From Branchipolynoe longqiensis (lineage: Eukaryota > Annelida > Polychaeta > Phyllodocida > Polynoidae): 64,000 nucleotides of DNA. Each line of letters opens with the position of its first letter. Position 1 is the stretch's first letter. Positions 46,373 to 57,377 of this stretch are shown piece by piece. The notes under the pieces were generated by a model. That model was given only the letters and a program-made list of their open reading frames with translations, ran no database searches and had not been told where the DNA came from. The stretch is taken from contig CM059192.1 in NCBI GenBank assembly GCA_030323885.1, forward strand, positions 60,567,593 to 60,631,592. The letters are read 5' to 3'. Both the position numbers and the translations under genes were made by a program.

Positions 46373-49300
46373 ACCCTTCTTTCCAATCATGATGGCCGAC
46401 TTGGACCAGGAACGGGTACTGCCATCAAGTGTATAGCGAGAGAAATGGCTCCTGAAAGCTCCCCATTGATTGACTAGACTAGTCCTCCAGTAGCTACAAA
46501 TCCCAATCTGGGCATGATGTCCCCCTTTATTTCCAACACCCTACGCCACTAGAACCAATGTGAAGCACGCATACCCTTTGCTGGATATAATTCTCATTCA
46601 GTATTACATTAATGTGGAAGCAAGCACCCCTCTAATGACCCGCTGGTTGCGTCATTTGACGGTCGACTGTCACTGTTTAAAGGAAAAGTTCATGTATAAA
46701 AGAAGGTTCAATTGCACACTTCCTCTTTAACAATTGACTGGTTCAGACTGAACACCAAACATTGGAATGCAGTGGATGAAGCCGCCCCTGTCATTGTAGC
46801 TCATAATCAATCACCTAATAAGGCTTCTTAGACCCGTTACCCTAAGTAGGCCCCAGATTAGGTGAGGACAGCGAGGTGCATGGTTTTCACTTGCTTTGTT
46901 TTATGACGGATGACGGTGCGCGAATGACCCTGATTAAGGGCTACGTACAAGCAGGAAGTTCAAGTGAATATCCACATGCACTCACGTACAAATAACCCTA
47001 GCGAGATTCAAACCAGGTGCCGTGCTGCAGACGAGACGTGGTGCGGACCCGCGTCCATATTCAGGCCCGCAGGTCACGTGGCGACCGGGGTCTGAAGACA
47101 TTCAGATAAGTTTGTCCAATATATTGAATTTTACCCTAAAAAAGGTGTATCGTTTCTTAGGCAGCATCCCCCACATTGAATCCAACCTGCCGGCAATCAG
47201 CGCTGAATGTCCGACTGTGAAGCCAGCACCTCACACCAGGCGGCCTCAGTCCCTCGTAATGTCGTGCTTTTTGCTATACACGGACAATCGTCACTGAGGC
47301 CCACCTTTGTTCTCGGAGATTACAGATTGAAGCGCGCCAATTACCAGGCGCGGGGCTCAGCGTGGGCAGTTGTTTCATTTAGGTTGTTCTTAAAGGTCTG
47401 GTGAAACCATTTCAACGTGCTTTCTTTACACAAATACCCGTTATAACCTAACAAGGTACATAAATACTAGACATCTGAAGTACAGTAATACATGGTTTCA
47501 AAGGACAACTCCACATGCAGACCAATGTTGTTCTGACATAGCAGGCGTCCTGCCACCAGAGCGCCAGTCAAGCGATACAAAATATAGTTTGCACATTCAG
47601 ATATTGCGATATTTGTTTGCTCATGACAGGGGTTTGCTGATCACATGAATCACTGAAAACAGATATTACTCTAGATTTATTCTAAAACTGACAGGAATTC
47701 GCATCACTTCCTTGCATTCTACTACCTGAAAAGTGAATGTCTGCTTGCTGCTCAAACCACCCTGCTGTAGTTCCATCGGACAGAGGTGACGACAGACTTA
47801 CACAAGTTAGGGGGGTAAAGTGAAAGGACTCGGATTCACAATTATTCACAGGACACCTTCCCTAGAGCTTTCGTCAAAGCGTTCTATTGAAGCAGTCTAT
47901 CCCTGTGTATAGTTATTGACCCTCAGTTGAAGCTGTTCACTGCTATTTCATACAGAAACGACAGCAATCTGCGTGATTGCTCACACAAGTAGGTCATATT
48001 ATTGAGGGTGCTCATTAGTCCTCCCTCACCTCAATAATGACAGCTTAAATCCTTATCAATAGGTAGCATTGTCTGAGTCACGTTGGCTAACCTTTAACTA
48101 TTTACTTGACCCTTGTGTCCCCTGATGACGTCACCACCATCTCATTCTATCTATGCTGCCGTTTGATATACATATATCTCTGTCCTGTAAGTAACGCCAA
48201 TCCTGCACGAAAATAAATAATGAATACTAAGCACATATTTGCCGATATGGAGCATGAGGCTCGAGGGACTCTGTATCAGTATCTCTTGAGTCATAGCCGA
48301 AGTAGTTGACATCCATTCCAAAGATCCGAGGGACTCAAACCCCATATTTGGACAATGAAGCGTTTATAAAGTGCCTTTGGAATATCTCATCCCAGTAATG
48401 CTCTCATCCCAGTTGGTGGATTTTAATATAACGTTGATGTCTGGTGCCCACAATAACTGAAGGACGACAAATGTGTGCATCGTGACAATTGGTCGCAATT
48501 CGCATGGATGATCCGCGTGTGTTTTCCTTAAGTATTTATGTCGGTATGTGTAAAGCAAAAGAGAACGGATTCGCCAATATACACTTCTAATTAACAACAT
48601 CAGCCCTGCCATTTTGGATTTCCACCTCTGTATATAACTTACAATGTCATTAAAGGCCAGTTAGTCTCCTGGTACCATGTCTGTCTGGTGTGGGAGGGTC
48701 AAGATTCCTCGAGTCAGTAAAAGTGTAGGCTCGGGCGTTCTATTGACCAACATGCGTAATGGTGAAAAGAAGACTACTAAGACTTATCCATGATAGGCTG
48801 CATAAATCGTCTATCTAAAAAAAACAAGGGCTACATAAACAAGCAAAAATAGCTCAGTTTCTCATGATGCATGCGCAGTGTAACTGCATCCGTCCCACAT
48901 TTTCGGAAGCTCGGATACAATATAAGTAAGGCCATCATATTTCATCTCTTCAACTCTTAAAATTGATGTCCAACAGGCTAACACTGCTACATTTCATATA
49001 ACGCCCGAGAGGCTTGAATTAACAAGCGCAGCCTGAGCATTCACAAAAGACCGCCAACTTGTCAATGGACATATTGTCACTGTTCCCTCCGCCATGGTGT
49101 TCACTGTAATACAATATTTTCTTCGGTGGAAGTTGTCTTCAAAGCCAATGGTCTGGGACCTATGTTATTGTATACACCGCTAATGGCCGCGTGTGCGCAG
49201 AGCCCATTAGGACATTAGGACATGATCAACATGTCCATCAGCTTCTGCTCGAGGTGTGCCTACTAAGCACTGCCTGCAATACCTTACTTACAACTAAGGG

Positions 49301-49530
49301 TTCGACACTGTATAGATGCAAATAGCCACATTTGAAGGCACTCCCTGCAAAGAGCAAAGACAAGTCCTGAAGAATATGCAGGTACTCGTACCAATAGTCA
49401 CAGTGAGAAGATGGCGCCACCTATCTCGATGTGATCCTGCATATCCAACTCCGTCCGGCGCGGGGTCCTCCAGGTGGCACAATGTGAAATCTAAGAAATG
49501 AGGGACACTAGTTGTAAAATCAACTCAATG
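46373..49530. other. Non-coding, apparently single-copy region
   Basis: This is over 3 kb without tandem arrays, clear transposon ends or gene-like frames. Small frames such as 47022-47297 have no recognisable domain. It may be intron or intergenic host DNA. Confidence 0.45.
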
Positions 49531-49533
49531 TTA

Positions 49534-51378
49534 TGGTGCAGTCACACTACGACGTAATGGCCAACGTGACTCTGACGTGGGCGACTTTCGAAAAAGCCGA
49601 CGTGATATGCAAATACGGAGCCAAGTTGGACGACACCGCGGCATGGTCGACGTGGGTGTAACGACGGTATAACATCGTCGGTGGGTTGGTTGGTTGGTTT
49701 GTTGTTTTGTTGGTTGTTGGTTGTTGGTTGTTGGTTAGTTGATTGTTGGTTGATTGTTGGTTGGTTGGTTGTTGGTTGGTTGTTGGTTGGTTGTTGGTTG
49801 GTTGTTGGTTGGTTGTTGGTTGGTTGTTGGTTGGTTGTCGGTTGGTTGTTGGTTGATTGTTGGTTGGTTGATTGTTGGTTGATTGTTTGTTGGTTGTTGG
49901 TTGGTTGTTGGTTGGTTGTGGATTGGTTGTTGGTTGGTTGTTGGTTGGTTGTTGGTTGGTTGGTTGATTGTTAGTTGATTGTTGGTTAGTTGGTTATTTG
50001 TTGGTTGATTGTTGGTTGGTTGTTGGTTGTGGATTGGTTCAACAACCAACCAACAACCAACCAACAACCAACCAACAACCAACCAACAACCAACAACCAA
50101 CCAACAACCAACCAAACCAACAACCAACCAACAATCAACCACCCACCACCACCAACCAACTAGCAACCAACAATCAACCAACAATCAATCAACCAACCAA
50201 CAATCAACCAACAATCAACCAACGATCAACCAACCAACAACCAACCAACAACCAACCAACAACCAACCAACAACCAACCAACAACCAATCAACGACCAAC
50301 CAACAACCAACCAACAACCAACCAACAACCAACCAACACCCAACCAACAACCAACAACCAACCAACAACCAACCAACAATCAACCAACAACCAACCAACA
50401 ATCAACCAACCAACAACCAACTGACAACCAACCAACAACCAATCCACAACCAACCAACAACCAACCAACAACCAACCAACAACCAACCAACAACCAGCCA
50501 ACAACCAACCAACAAGCAATCCACAACCAACCGACAACCAACCAACCAACCACCACCACCACCAACCAACCACCAACCAACCAACAATCAACCAACAATC
50601 AACCAACAATCAACCAACCAACCAACAATCAACCAACAATCAACCAACAACCATCCAACCCAAAACCAACCAACAACCAACCAACACCCAATCCACAACC
50701 AACCAACAACCAACCAACGACCAACCAACAATCAACCAACAACCAACCAACAACCAATCAACAACCAACCATCAACCAACCAACAACCAACCAACAACCA
50801 ACCAACAACCAACCAACCAACAACCAACCAACAATCAACCAACAACCAACCAACAATCAACCAACAACCAACCAACAACCAACCAACAGCGAACCAACAA
50901 ACAACCAACCAACCAACCAACAATCAACCAACAACCAAACAACCAACCAAACAACCAACCAAACAACCAACCAAACAACCAACCAAACAACCAAACAACG
51001 CACCGTTGATCTGACAAAGGCAAAACGTTCAGACCACATTCAGACCACTTTCAGACCATGCTAGACGATCGTCAACGACGTCGATGATGACAGCGTGGAC
51101 GTGAGGCGACGTTGACCTGACGTGGATGACGTGGTCATAACGAGAGCCTAATGTGACCGTAACTTGACTGGAACGTCTTATCAACTCATCGCGTCACGTC
51201 AAAGTTTTTTCAACATGTCCAAAACCCTGACGTCCTCCGACGAGAGGTGACGAGAGTGAACGTGATGTGACGAGAGCTTAACGTGACTGTAACGTGACTT
51301 TAGCGCGACCCGATGTGATGACGAAAAGTAGCCACATCGGAGTCACGTTGTCCATTACGTGGTAGTGTGACTGCACTA
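49534..51378. mobile_element. Harbinger-like element carrying a strand-switching 11-bp array
   Basis: The left end reads TGGTGCAGTCACACTACGAC and the right end, complemented, TAGTGCAGTCACACTACCAC. Inverted similarity reaches about 38 bp (CGTAATGGCCAACGTGACTC). TTA flanks both sides (49531-49533, 51379-51381). Subterminal DNA carries GACGTGG/AACGTGA motifs (49560-49660, 51080-51350). The core is a tandem array. No transposase is encoded. Confidence 0.8.
49685..51000. repeat. 11-bp minisatellite in two opposite orientations
   Basis: From about 49685 to 50038 the plus strand carries GGTTGGTTGTT units. From 50040 to about 51000 it carries the complement, AACAACCAACC. The switch occurs at GGATTGGTTCAACAACCAAC (50031-50050). 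The left arm (about 355 bp) could fold onto the right arm. Frames of Asn/Gln/Pro/Thr or Leu/Val/Gly/Trp with an 11-residue period are by-products. Confidence 0.92.
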
Positions 51379-51489
51379 TTAAGTGAGACCTGCTCCACTT
51401 GCTCACACCACTCACACCGGGTGGGGCAGCGACCGCCACTTGACCAGGGGGCACATGCCGCGTCCCAGCCTATCCTCGCGGGTAGAGCG

Positions 51490-51622
51490 GGCGGACAGGG
51501 CAGACAGGGAAGACAGGGAAGACAGGGCAGACAGGGCAGACAGGGCAGACAGGGCAGTTAGGGCAGACAGGGCAGACAGGCCGGCCAGGGCAGACAGGGC
51601 AGACCAGACAGACCGGGCGGAC
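51490..51622. repeat. 9-bp minisatellite (GGGCAGACA)
   Basis: About 14 copies of GGGCAGACA with small variants. Confidence 0.85.
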
Positions 51623-51946
51623 CGGGCAGCTTCCTGATGGCGCAGTCCCCGGCCAAGTGAAAGCAAGCATCACTAAAGCCATACTTGACTGGCGCTAGGT
51701 AGGGACCAGACTGGTTGAAACAGGGTCAAGACAATGCTACTTGGTGGGATACCGGACCGCACCCCGGACAGCACTGTAGAACCATCACCAGTGTGCATAT
51801 GACCTTACAAGTTGGTAAGCCGCAAAACTCCCCAAACAAGTGTGGTAGTCAGAGTCATGTACTTGGTGCATGGTGTGTCACCTGATTAGTGACGATCATT
51901 GGCTGAGGCTGATTTCAGAACATTCCAATTTTAACTGATTCTGATG

Positions 51947-52765
51947 GTCAGGCAACTCTACAGGGCCATCAGCTTGACGTCCACGGTTATGGGACGTGGT
52001 CACGTGACTGTCAGGCAACTCTACAGGGCCATCAGCTTGACGTCCACGGTTATGGGACGTGGTCACGTGACTGTCAGGCAACTCTACAGGGCCATCAGCT
52101 TGACGTCCACGGTTATGGGACGTGGTCACGTGACTGTCAGGCAACTCTACAGGGCCATCAGCTTGACGTCCACGGTTATGGGACGTGGTCACATGACTGT
52201 CAGGCAACTCTACAGGGCCATCAGCTTGACGTCCACGGTTATGGGACGTGGTCACATGACTGTCAGGCAACTCTACAGGGCCATCAGCTTGACGTCCACG
52301 GTTATGGGACGTGGTCACATGACTGTCAGGCAACTCTACAGGGCCATCAGCTTGACGTCCACGGTTATGGGACGTGGTCACATGACTGTCAGGCAACTCT
52401 ACAGGGCCATCAGCTTGACGTCCACGGTTATGGGACGTGGTCACATGACTGTCAGGCAACTCTACAGGGCCATCAGCTTGACGTCCACTGTTATGGGACG
52501 TGGTCACGTGACTGTCAGGCAACTCTACAGGGCCATCAGCTTGACGTCCACGGTTATGGGATGTGGTCACGTGACTGTCAGGCAACTCTACAGGGCCATC
52601 AGCTTGACGTCCACTGTTATGGGACGTGGTCACGTGACTGTCAGGCAACTCTACAGGGCCATCAGCTTGACGTCCACGGTTACGGGACGTGGTCACATGA
52701 CTGTCAGGCAACTCTACAGGGCCATCAGCTTGACGTCCACGGTTATGGGACGTGGTCACGTGACT
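51947..52765. repeat. 63-bp minisatellite, 13 copies
   Basis: Thirteen nearly identical 63-bp units begin at 51947 and recur at exactly 63-bp steps. Each holds GTCAGGCAACTCTACAGGGC, CATCAGCTTGACGTCCACGG and TTATGGGACGTGGTCACGTG followed by ACT. As 63 is a multiple of 3, both strands stay open (51944-52798 plus, 51896-52783 minus), giving 21-residue repeats. No start context, domain or homologue supports a protein. Unit-to-unit differences are few (CACGTG or CACATG, CACGG or CACTG), so the array is young or kept homogeneous. Confidence 0.93.
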
Positions 52766-52872
52766 GTGGGTTTCGGATTTCACAGCAGCAGTTCTTAGAT
52801 GTGGTTCGCTGATTCTTTATGGATTTGGACCTTGACATGATCAGGTGACTCTGTAGGTCATTCGGCTTCAAG

Positions 52873-53235
52873 ATCAGTATGCGGATCGGCCATCAGTATG
52901 CGGATCGGCCATTAGTATGCGGGTCGGCCATCAGTATGCGGATCGGCCATCAGTATGCGGATCGGCCATCAGTATGCGGATCGGTCATCAGTATGCGGAT
53001 CGGCCATCAGTATGCGGATCGGCCATTAGTATGCGGATCGGCCATCAGTATGCGGATCGGCCATCAGTATGCGGATCGGTCATCAGTATGCGGATCGGCC
53101 ATCAGTATGCGGATTGGACATCAGTATGCGGATCGGTCATCAGTATGCGGATCGGCCATCAGTATACGGATCGGCCGTCAGTATGCGGATCGGTCATCAG
53201 TATGCGGATCGGCCATCAGTATGCGGATCGGCCAT
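52873..53235. repeat. 19-bp minisatellite, about 19 copies
   Basis: Nearly identical units of ATCAGTATGCGGATCGGCC. It starts about 110 bp after the 63-bp array. Confidence 0.92.
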
Positions 53236-53785
53236 CGTGCAGCAGCGGGCAGAGTTAACCACCCAGTCCGAGGAACTAAAGGTAGCGTGATATAAGCACA
53301 CTGAGTGGTCGGACAGAGGGTTTTCCGATGTGTAGTAGTTCCGAAAGTTTCCGCCAAGTGCAGGGGAGTGGGACCTCCCGGATGCGTGTGGGCGGAGTGT
53401 GTGTGTGGGGGGGGGGGGGAGTTGGGGGCGCTGTGCTGGCAGACTCGATGTGTCCAGCCTTTTCAGTCATGCTCATACTTGAACAGCATTTCTCCATTTT
53501 GCACCTCACCAAAGGTGACATCTGATAACAGGACGTATCGTTATAACTCCATAAATGTTGTCTCTTTTTACCAAGCGATATTCAAGCCAGGCTTACACTA
53601 CACGATCTTTTTAACTTTAAGTTGTTAATCCGGAATCAAAACTTCTTTTATCTGGGGAATAAGAAGTTATCTGTCGACGCGGTCCACCTTAATGAACGTG
53701 TATAGGATCAGACGCACAGAAATGCATTGGGTCTGAATTTAGAATGTTCCCGATCCTGCAAACCTTGATACGATTAAATAATAAG
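53236..53785. other. Non-coding sequence
   Basis: It contains a G-run at 53407-53420. No gene is recognised. Confidence 0.45.
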
Positions 53786-53915
53786 ATTTACTTCAAGCTG
53801 AAAGTAAGATTGGATTACTTCAAGCTGAAAGTAAAGTGGATTATAGCGACCAACCTAATCTAGTTGTCTCAAAACCACGGCAAAGCCTCACAACATTCGG
53901 ATTATGCCACTTTAA
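53786..53915. mobile_element. TTAA MITE, 3' fragment (copy C)
   Basis: The right end, CGGATTATGCCACTTTAA, matches the ends of copies A and B. The ACTTCAAGCTGAAAGTAA segment is duplicated just inside. Confidence 0.6.
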
Positions 53916-53976
53916 AACGGCCTTGGTTGTTCCTAATAAAATAAATAATGTTCTTCTTTTTTTAAGCGAGAATTAG

Positions 53977-54281
53977 TTAAACTTGCATAGCCCGATGTTG
54001 TTGAGATAAATTTATTTAACCTAAATTGTATTCTATATATCTAACTTTGATCATTATGTACTTATTAGATATTTGTTATTGCATAGAAGGGAATTATGAG
54101 TCAATTTAGAAGGCTATGAATTTTTGGCGTGCTTGCTAAAATTAATATTGCATGTTTTCACTTCATATATCTGAAAAAAAAGTAGCCACTTAAAATAAAA
54201 GTTACTTGAAAGATACATAATAATTATAATGAGTGCTTTGGTTTTGAAAATGTGATTCTTCATCGGAGTATGCCGCTTTAA
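53977..54281. mobile_element. TTAA-flanked MITE, copy B
   Basis: TTAA lies at both borders (53977-53980, 54278-54281), with inverted ends of the form TTAAACTTGCATAGCCCGAT. The interior shares AGCCACTTAAAATAAAAGTT and TTGGCGTGCTTGCTAAAATT with copy A at 24138-24482, in the same orientation. Confidence 0.7.
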
Positions 54282-54443
54282 GAGCAGATGACGTACGGTG
54301 TGAATGGGCGACCAACAAAAGCTAGGTGTGAGTGTTGCGGCCTCCCCGCTGACCTTTCACGGGGTGTGCGTGCAGAACAACCCGATGAATTCACTCCGCC
54401 ACAGCTCGTGTGAGCAAATGTCAGTTCTGGGCCTGCTTACATC

Positions 54444-54976
54444 CCGGTGTGGCCGTCTCAGCTGCCACCAGGCTGATTTGCCATGCCCAACTTTCACTAT
54501 TATCTCTGTTTTTAATACTTTCAGAGAAAATTACCCTTAAGTTAAATTAAATACTTCAGATCTTCCTCTTCAATTGCGCATTAATATATTTTTAATCGAC
54601 TCAGTGAAAGCTTTTAAATTAATTTTGCTAAAATAAATGCTCTGCATAGACATAGCATTGCTGCAGTGTTTACGCTTCGCGGGTGGTAAAATACGGCAAT
54701 GCTATGTCTATGTGGGGCATTTATTTTTGTAAAATAAGTTTAAAAGCTTTCATTGGATCGATTAAAAATATCTTAATGCGCGATTGAAGAGGAAGATCTG
54801 AAGTATTTAATGTAACCTAAGAGCAATTTACGCTGAAAGTATTAAAAACAGAGATTACGGCCTTTGAGACTGGCCCAGTTTTGACGCATGCGCAGACGAC
54901 GCTGTTGGATTCTGACGCATGCGCAGAAGCGACATTTGGCATATCAGCCTTGTGGCAGCTGAGACGGCCACACCGG
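54444..54976. repeat. 533-bp foldback (large inverted repeat)
   Basis: Outer arms CCGGTGTGGCCGTCTCAGCT (54444) and its complement (ending 54976) are followed by long arms of about 160-200 bp. These carry TTAATCG, GAAAGCTTTTAAA, CATTTATTTT and GACATAGCATTGC with their complements. The loop is short, about 54656-54702. The right arm has an extra segment with two GACGCATGCGCAGA motifs (54883-54930). No coding frame. It is likely a foldback-type non-autonomous element. Confidence 0.8.
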
Positions 54977-54999
54977 CAACATGGCAGCTATGATGGGAT

Positions 55000-55457
55000 T
55001 TCACGATGTGGAAGGAAGCACACAGGCCGTGGCGCGTAGTGGTGGTGGTGGTGGTGGTGGAGGGGGGGTGTGGGGGGGGGGGGGCAACTGTGTGGTTTCT
55101 GTAGAGCAGGCCGTGTATTCGGGGCAAGGTTTGGAACCCAAATATATAACTCTACTTATACACTAAACTCCAAGTGCGTGTGTGCAGTGATTCAAATGGG
55201 CCGAAGCCGAAGTCTGAGGCCCATCTGAAATCAGCACACCCAACCACTGCGGTGTCACTTCACCCACCCTATGCTGACAAGTATCACTGTTATGTCTTTA
55301 GTTTTGTTGTGCACTAATTTGCTACTTGCTATTTGCCATGGAGTGATGTTATAGTGGCACGTGAAATCATGTCACATGTCAGTCGGCCGATCAGAAGGCG
55401 CCTCTCTATCAAAGCGACACGAGTGAAATAACACAATCAGGTGTATATAAATATTAG
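55000..55457. other. Non-coding sequence
   Basis: It includes a GGT run and G-run at 55039-55084. No gene. Confidence 0.45.
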
Positions 55458-55525
55458 TTGTCTTTTGTTGGGGGTTTTACGTCCTAGCAACATGCAAGCT
55501 GCTATCAGGACGGAAATGTTGGTAA
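55458..55525 (-). repeat. SINE tail, minus strand
   Basis: GGGGGTTTTACGTCCTAGCA and TATCAGGACGG are the reverse complement of the SINE tail. The head is missing. Confidence 0.65.
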
Positions 55526-55944
55526 GTAACTTACAGAGTGGAGGTACTGCATACTTAAGATGTGACCAACTTAACGCCCTCTTCTCATGCCCCCACCCCT
55601 GTGTCCGTGCCCCATGAAGTGAGCTGGCTGCCACCGTGTAAACTGTGCACCTGTAGCGTAGATAGCATTTGTATCACTCGTATCTTGAACGTTACTTTTA
55701 GCTGACCCCATTGAATATGTCATTGTAATGCCTACAGCTATAAACCAGTAATTTTGGAATGAACCAGGAGATGGAATTCCCGCGGCGCCCGTCACCGAGT
55801 TGATACTAGAGGTCAAATTGTCGGGCAAGGTGCAGCGGCCCGAGAGGGCAATAATCAGGGCTTATAAAGGGCACGCCTTGTGGGGGTGCGTGCTTAATAA
55901 GCAGAGCAATAGTCCCATAGCTGAAGAGGACAGAAAGCCACGCG

Positions 55945-56580
55945 CCGGCTGACTGGGAGAGAACCGGCCGACTGGAGGAGAACCAGCCGACTGGGAGAGA
56001 ACCTGCCAATGGGGAGAGAACCGGCCGACTGGGAGAAAACCGGCCGACTGGGAAAGAACCAGCAGACTGTGGGAGAACCGGCCGACTGGGAGAGAACCGG
56101 CCGACTGGGGGAGAACCACCCAACTGAGGGAGAACCGGCTGACTGGGCGAGAACCGGCCGACTGGAGGAGAACCCGCCGACTGGGAGAGAACCAGCCGAC
56201 TGGGAGAGAACCTGCCGATGGGGAGAGAACCGGCCGACTGGGAGAGAACCGGCCGACTGGGAAAGAACCAGCAGACTGTGGGAGAACTGGCCGACTGGGA
56301 GAGAACTGGTGGACTGGGAAAGAACCAGCAGACTGTGGGAGAACCGGCCGACTGGGAGAGAACCGGCCGACTGGGGGAGAACCACCCAACTGAGGGAGAA
56401 CCGGCTGACTGGGAGAAAACCGGCCGACTGGGGGAGAACCCACCGACTGGGGGAGAACCGGCAGACTGGTGGAGAACCGGCCGATTGGGAGAGAACCGGC
56501 CGACTGCCTGAGAACCGGCCGACTCGTTGCGAATTAGCCAGTCGATTGGAGGAGAACCCGCCGGCTGGATGAGAACCAGC
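55945..56580. repeat. 18-bp minisatellite with higher-order pattern
   Basis: About 35 copies of GAGAACCGGCCGACTGGG. A block with GAAAGAACCAGCAGACTGTG, followed by CACCCAACTGAGGGAGAACC, occurs at about 56052-56130 and again at about 56318-56400, showing a higher-order duplication. Frames on both strands are by-products. Confidence 0.92.
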
Positions 56581-57063
56581 TTCTTGGAAGGGGGTTTGCG
56601 GTCTTGGTTTTATTATACATGTTACGAGTGTTAAAGTGTGTGGGCGGAGGCGGGGAGAAGGTGTTGGAAATATAGTCTGATCTGAACCAGCTGCTATGTT
56701 TAAAAACACAAAATCATCCCTTCTGACGCTGATGAACTGCTCACGTGATCGCCCCACGTGACCACCCACGTCTGGTCGCGTCATCCATCAGGGTGGTGCG
56801 CAGACATGCCGACTTGGACGCCTGCCGCCAGGTGTCGGGCCCGGCGGGGCTTGTACGTAACGCCGTCTGGTGGTACCCAGTGCACGCTCTGCAACGAGAT
56901 ATGGCGAGACAGCCTCGGTAAATGCGGCTGGGAACAGAACGCATTCCGGGAGACCGTCAGCGCTGCACCTCCCGGGGCCGGCCTCTACAGGGGCCGGGCT
57001 CCTGAGGGTGGGGAGGGGGGAGCTGGTCTACAATCTATGGTCATCAAATAAGTGTGCATCACT

Positions 57064-57377
57064 GAAGTGGCCTAATCGGTAGAGCTCGGGCCTCGCGTGC
57101 CGAAGGTCAGAAGTTCGGTTCCTGGACGAGTCAAATCAATTACTTTAAAATTGATACCTGTCTGTTCCTAGCCTGGCGTTCGGCATTAATAGGCTAGGAC
57201 TAGTTCACTCAGTGTCAGGATAATATGACTGAGTGGGATATCAGGTCATGGTGGCCTGATTTCCCAGTGGAGCAGCACTATAACGTCGCTATGAGTGCGC
57301 ACTGTCACAAGTCGGTACCCGTCCTGATATGACCTTAGATGTTGTCAGGACGTAAAACTCCAACACACAAACAAACC
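57064..57377 (+). repeat. tRNA-derived SINE, full-length reference copy
   Basis: The head has an A-box-like AGTGGCCTAATCGGTAGAGC and a B-box-like AGTTCGGTTCCTGG, then GAGTCAAATCAAT. The body has TGACTGAGTGGGATATCAGG, GATTTCCCAGTGGAGCAGCA and CGTCGCTATGAGTGC. The tail has CCCGTCCTGATATGACCTTA, GATGTTGTCAGGACGTAAAA and ends in CAACACACAAACAAAC. This copy defines the family for the window. Confidence 0.85.

Noticed and set aside
47022..47404. Possible small host gene exons
   Set aside because: Two overlapping short frames with no domain, codon signal or clear splice sites that I can defend.
49968..51064. Asn/Gln/Pro/Thr frames resembling low-complexity proteins
   Set aside because: Translation of the 11-bp array; overlapping frames on both strands.
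51796..51845. Further SINE tail
   Set aside because: CATATGACCTTACAAGTTGG and AAAACTCCCCAAACAAG are only loosely similar to the tail; too weak to list as a copy.
51896..52798. 21-residue repeat protein on either strand
   Set aside because: The 63-bp unit is a multiple of three, which keeps frames open automatically. No signal peptide, domain or splice context.
55894..56784. Ser/Pro/Val repeat protein
   Set aside because: By-product of the 18-bp array; both strands open.
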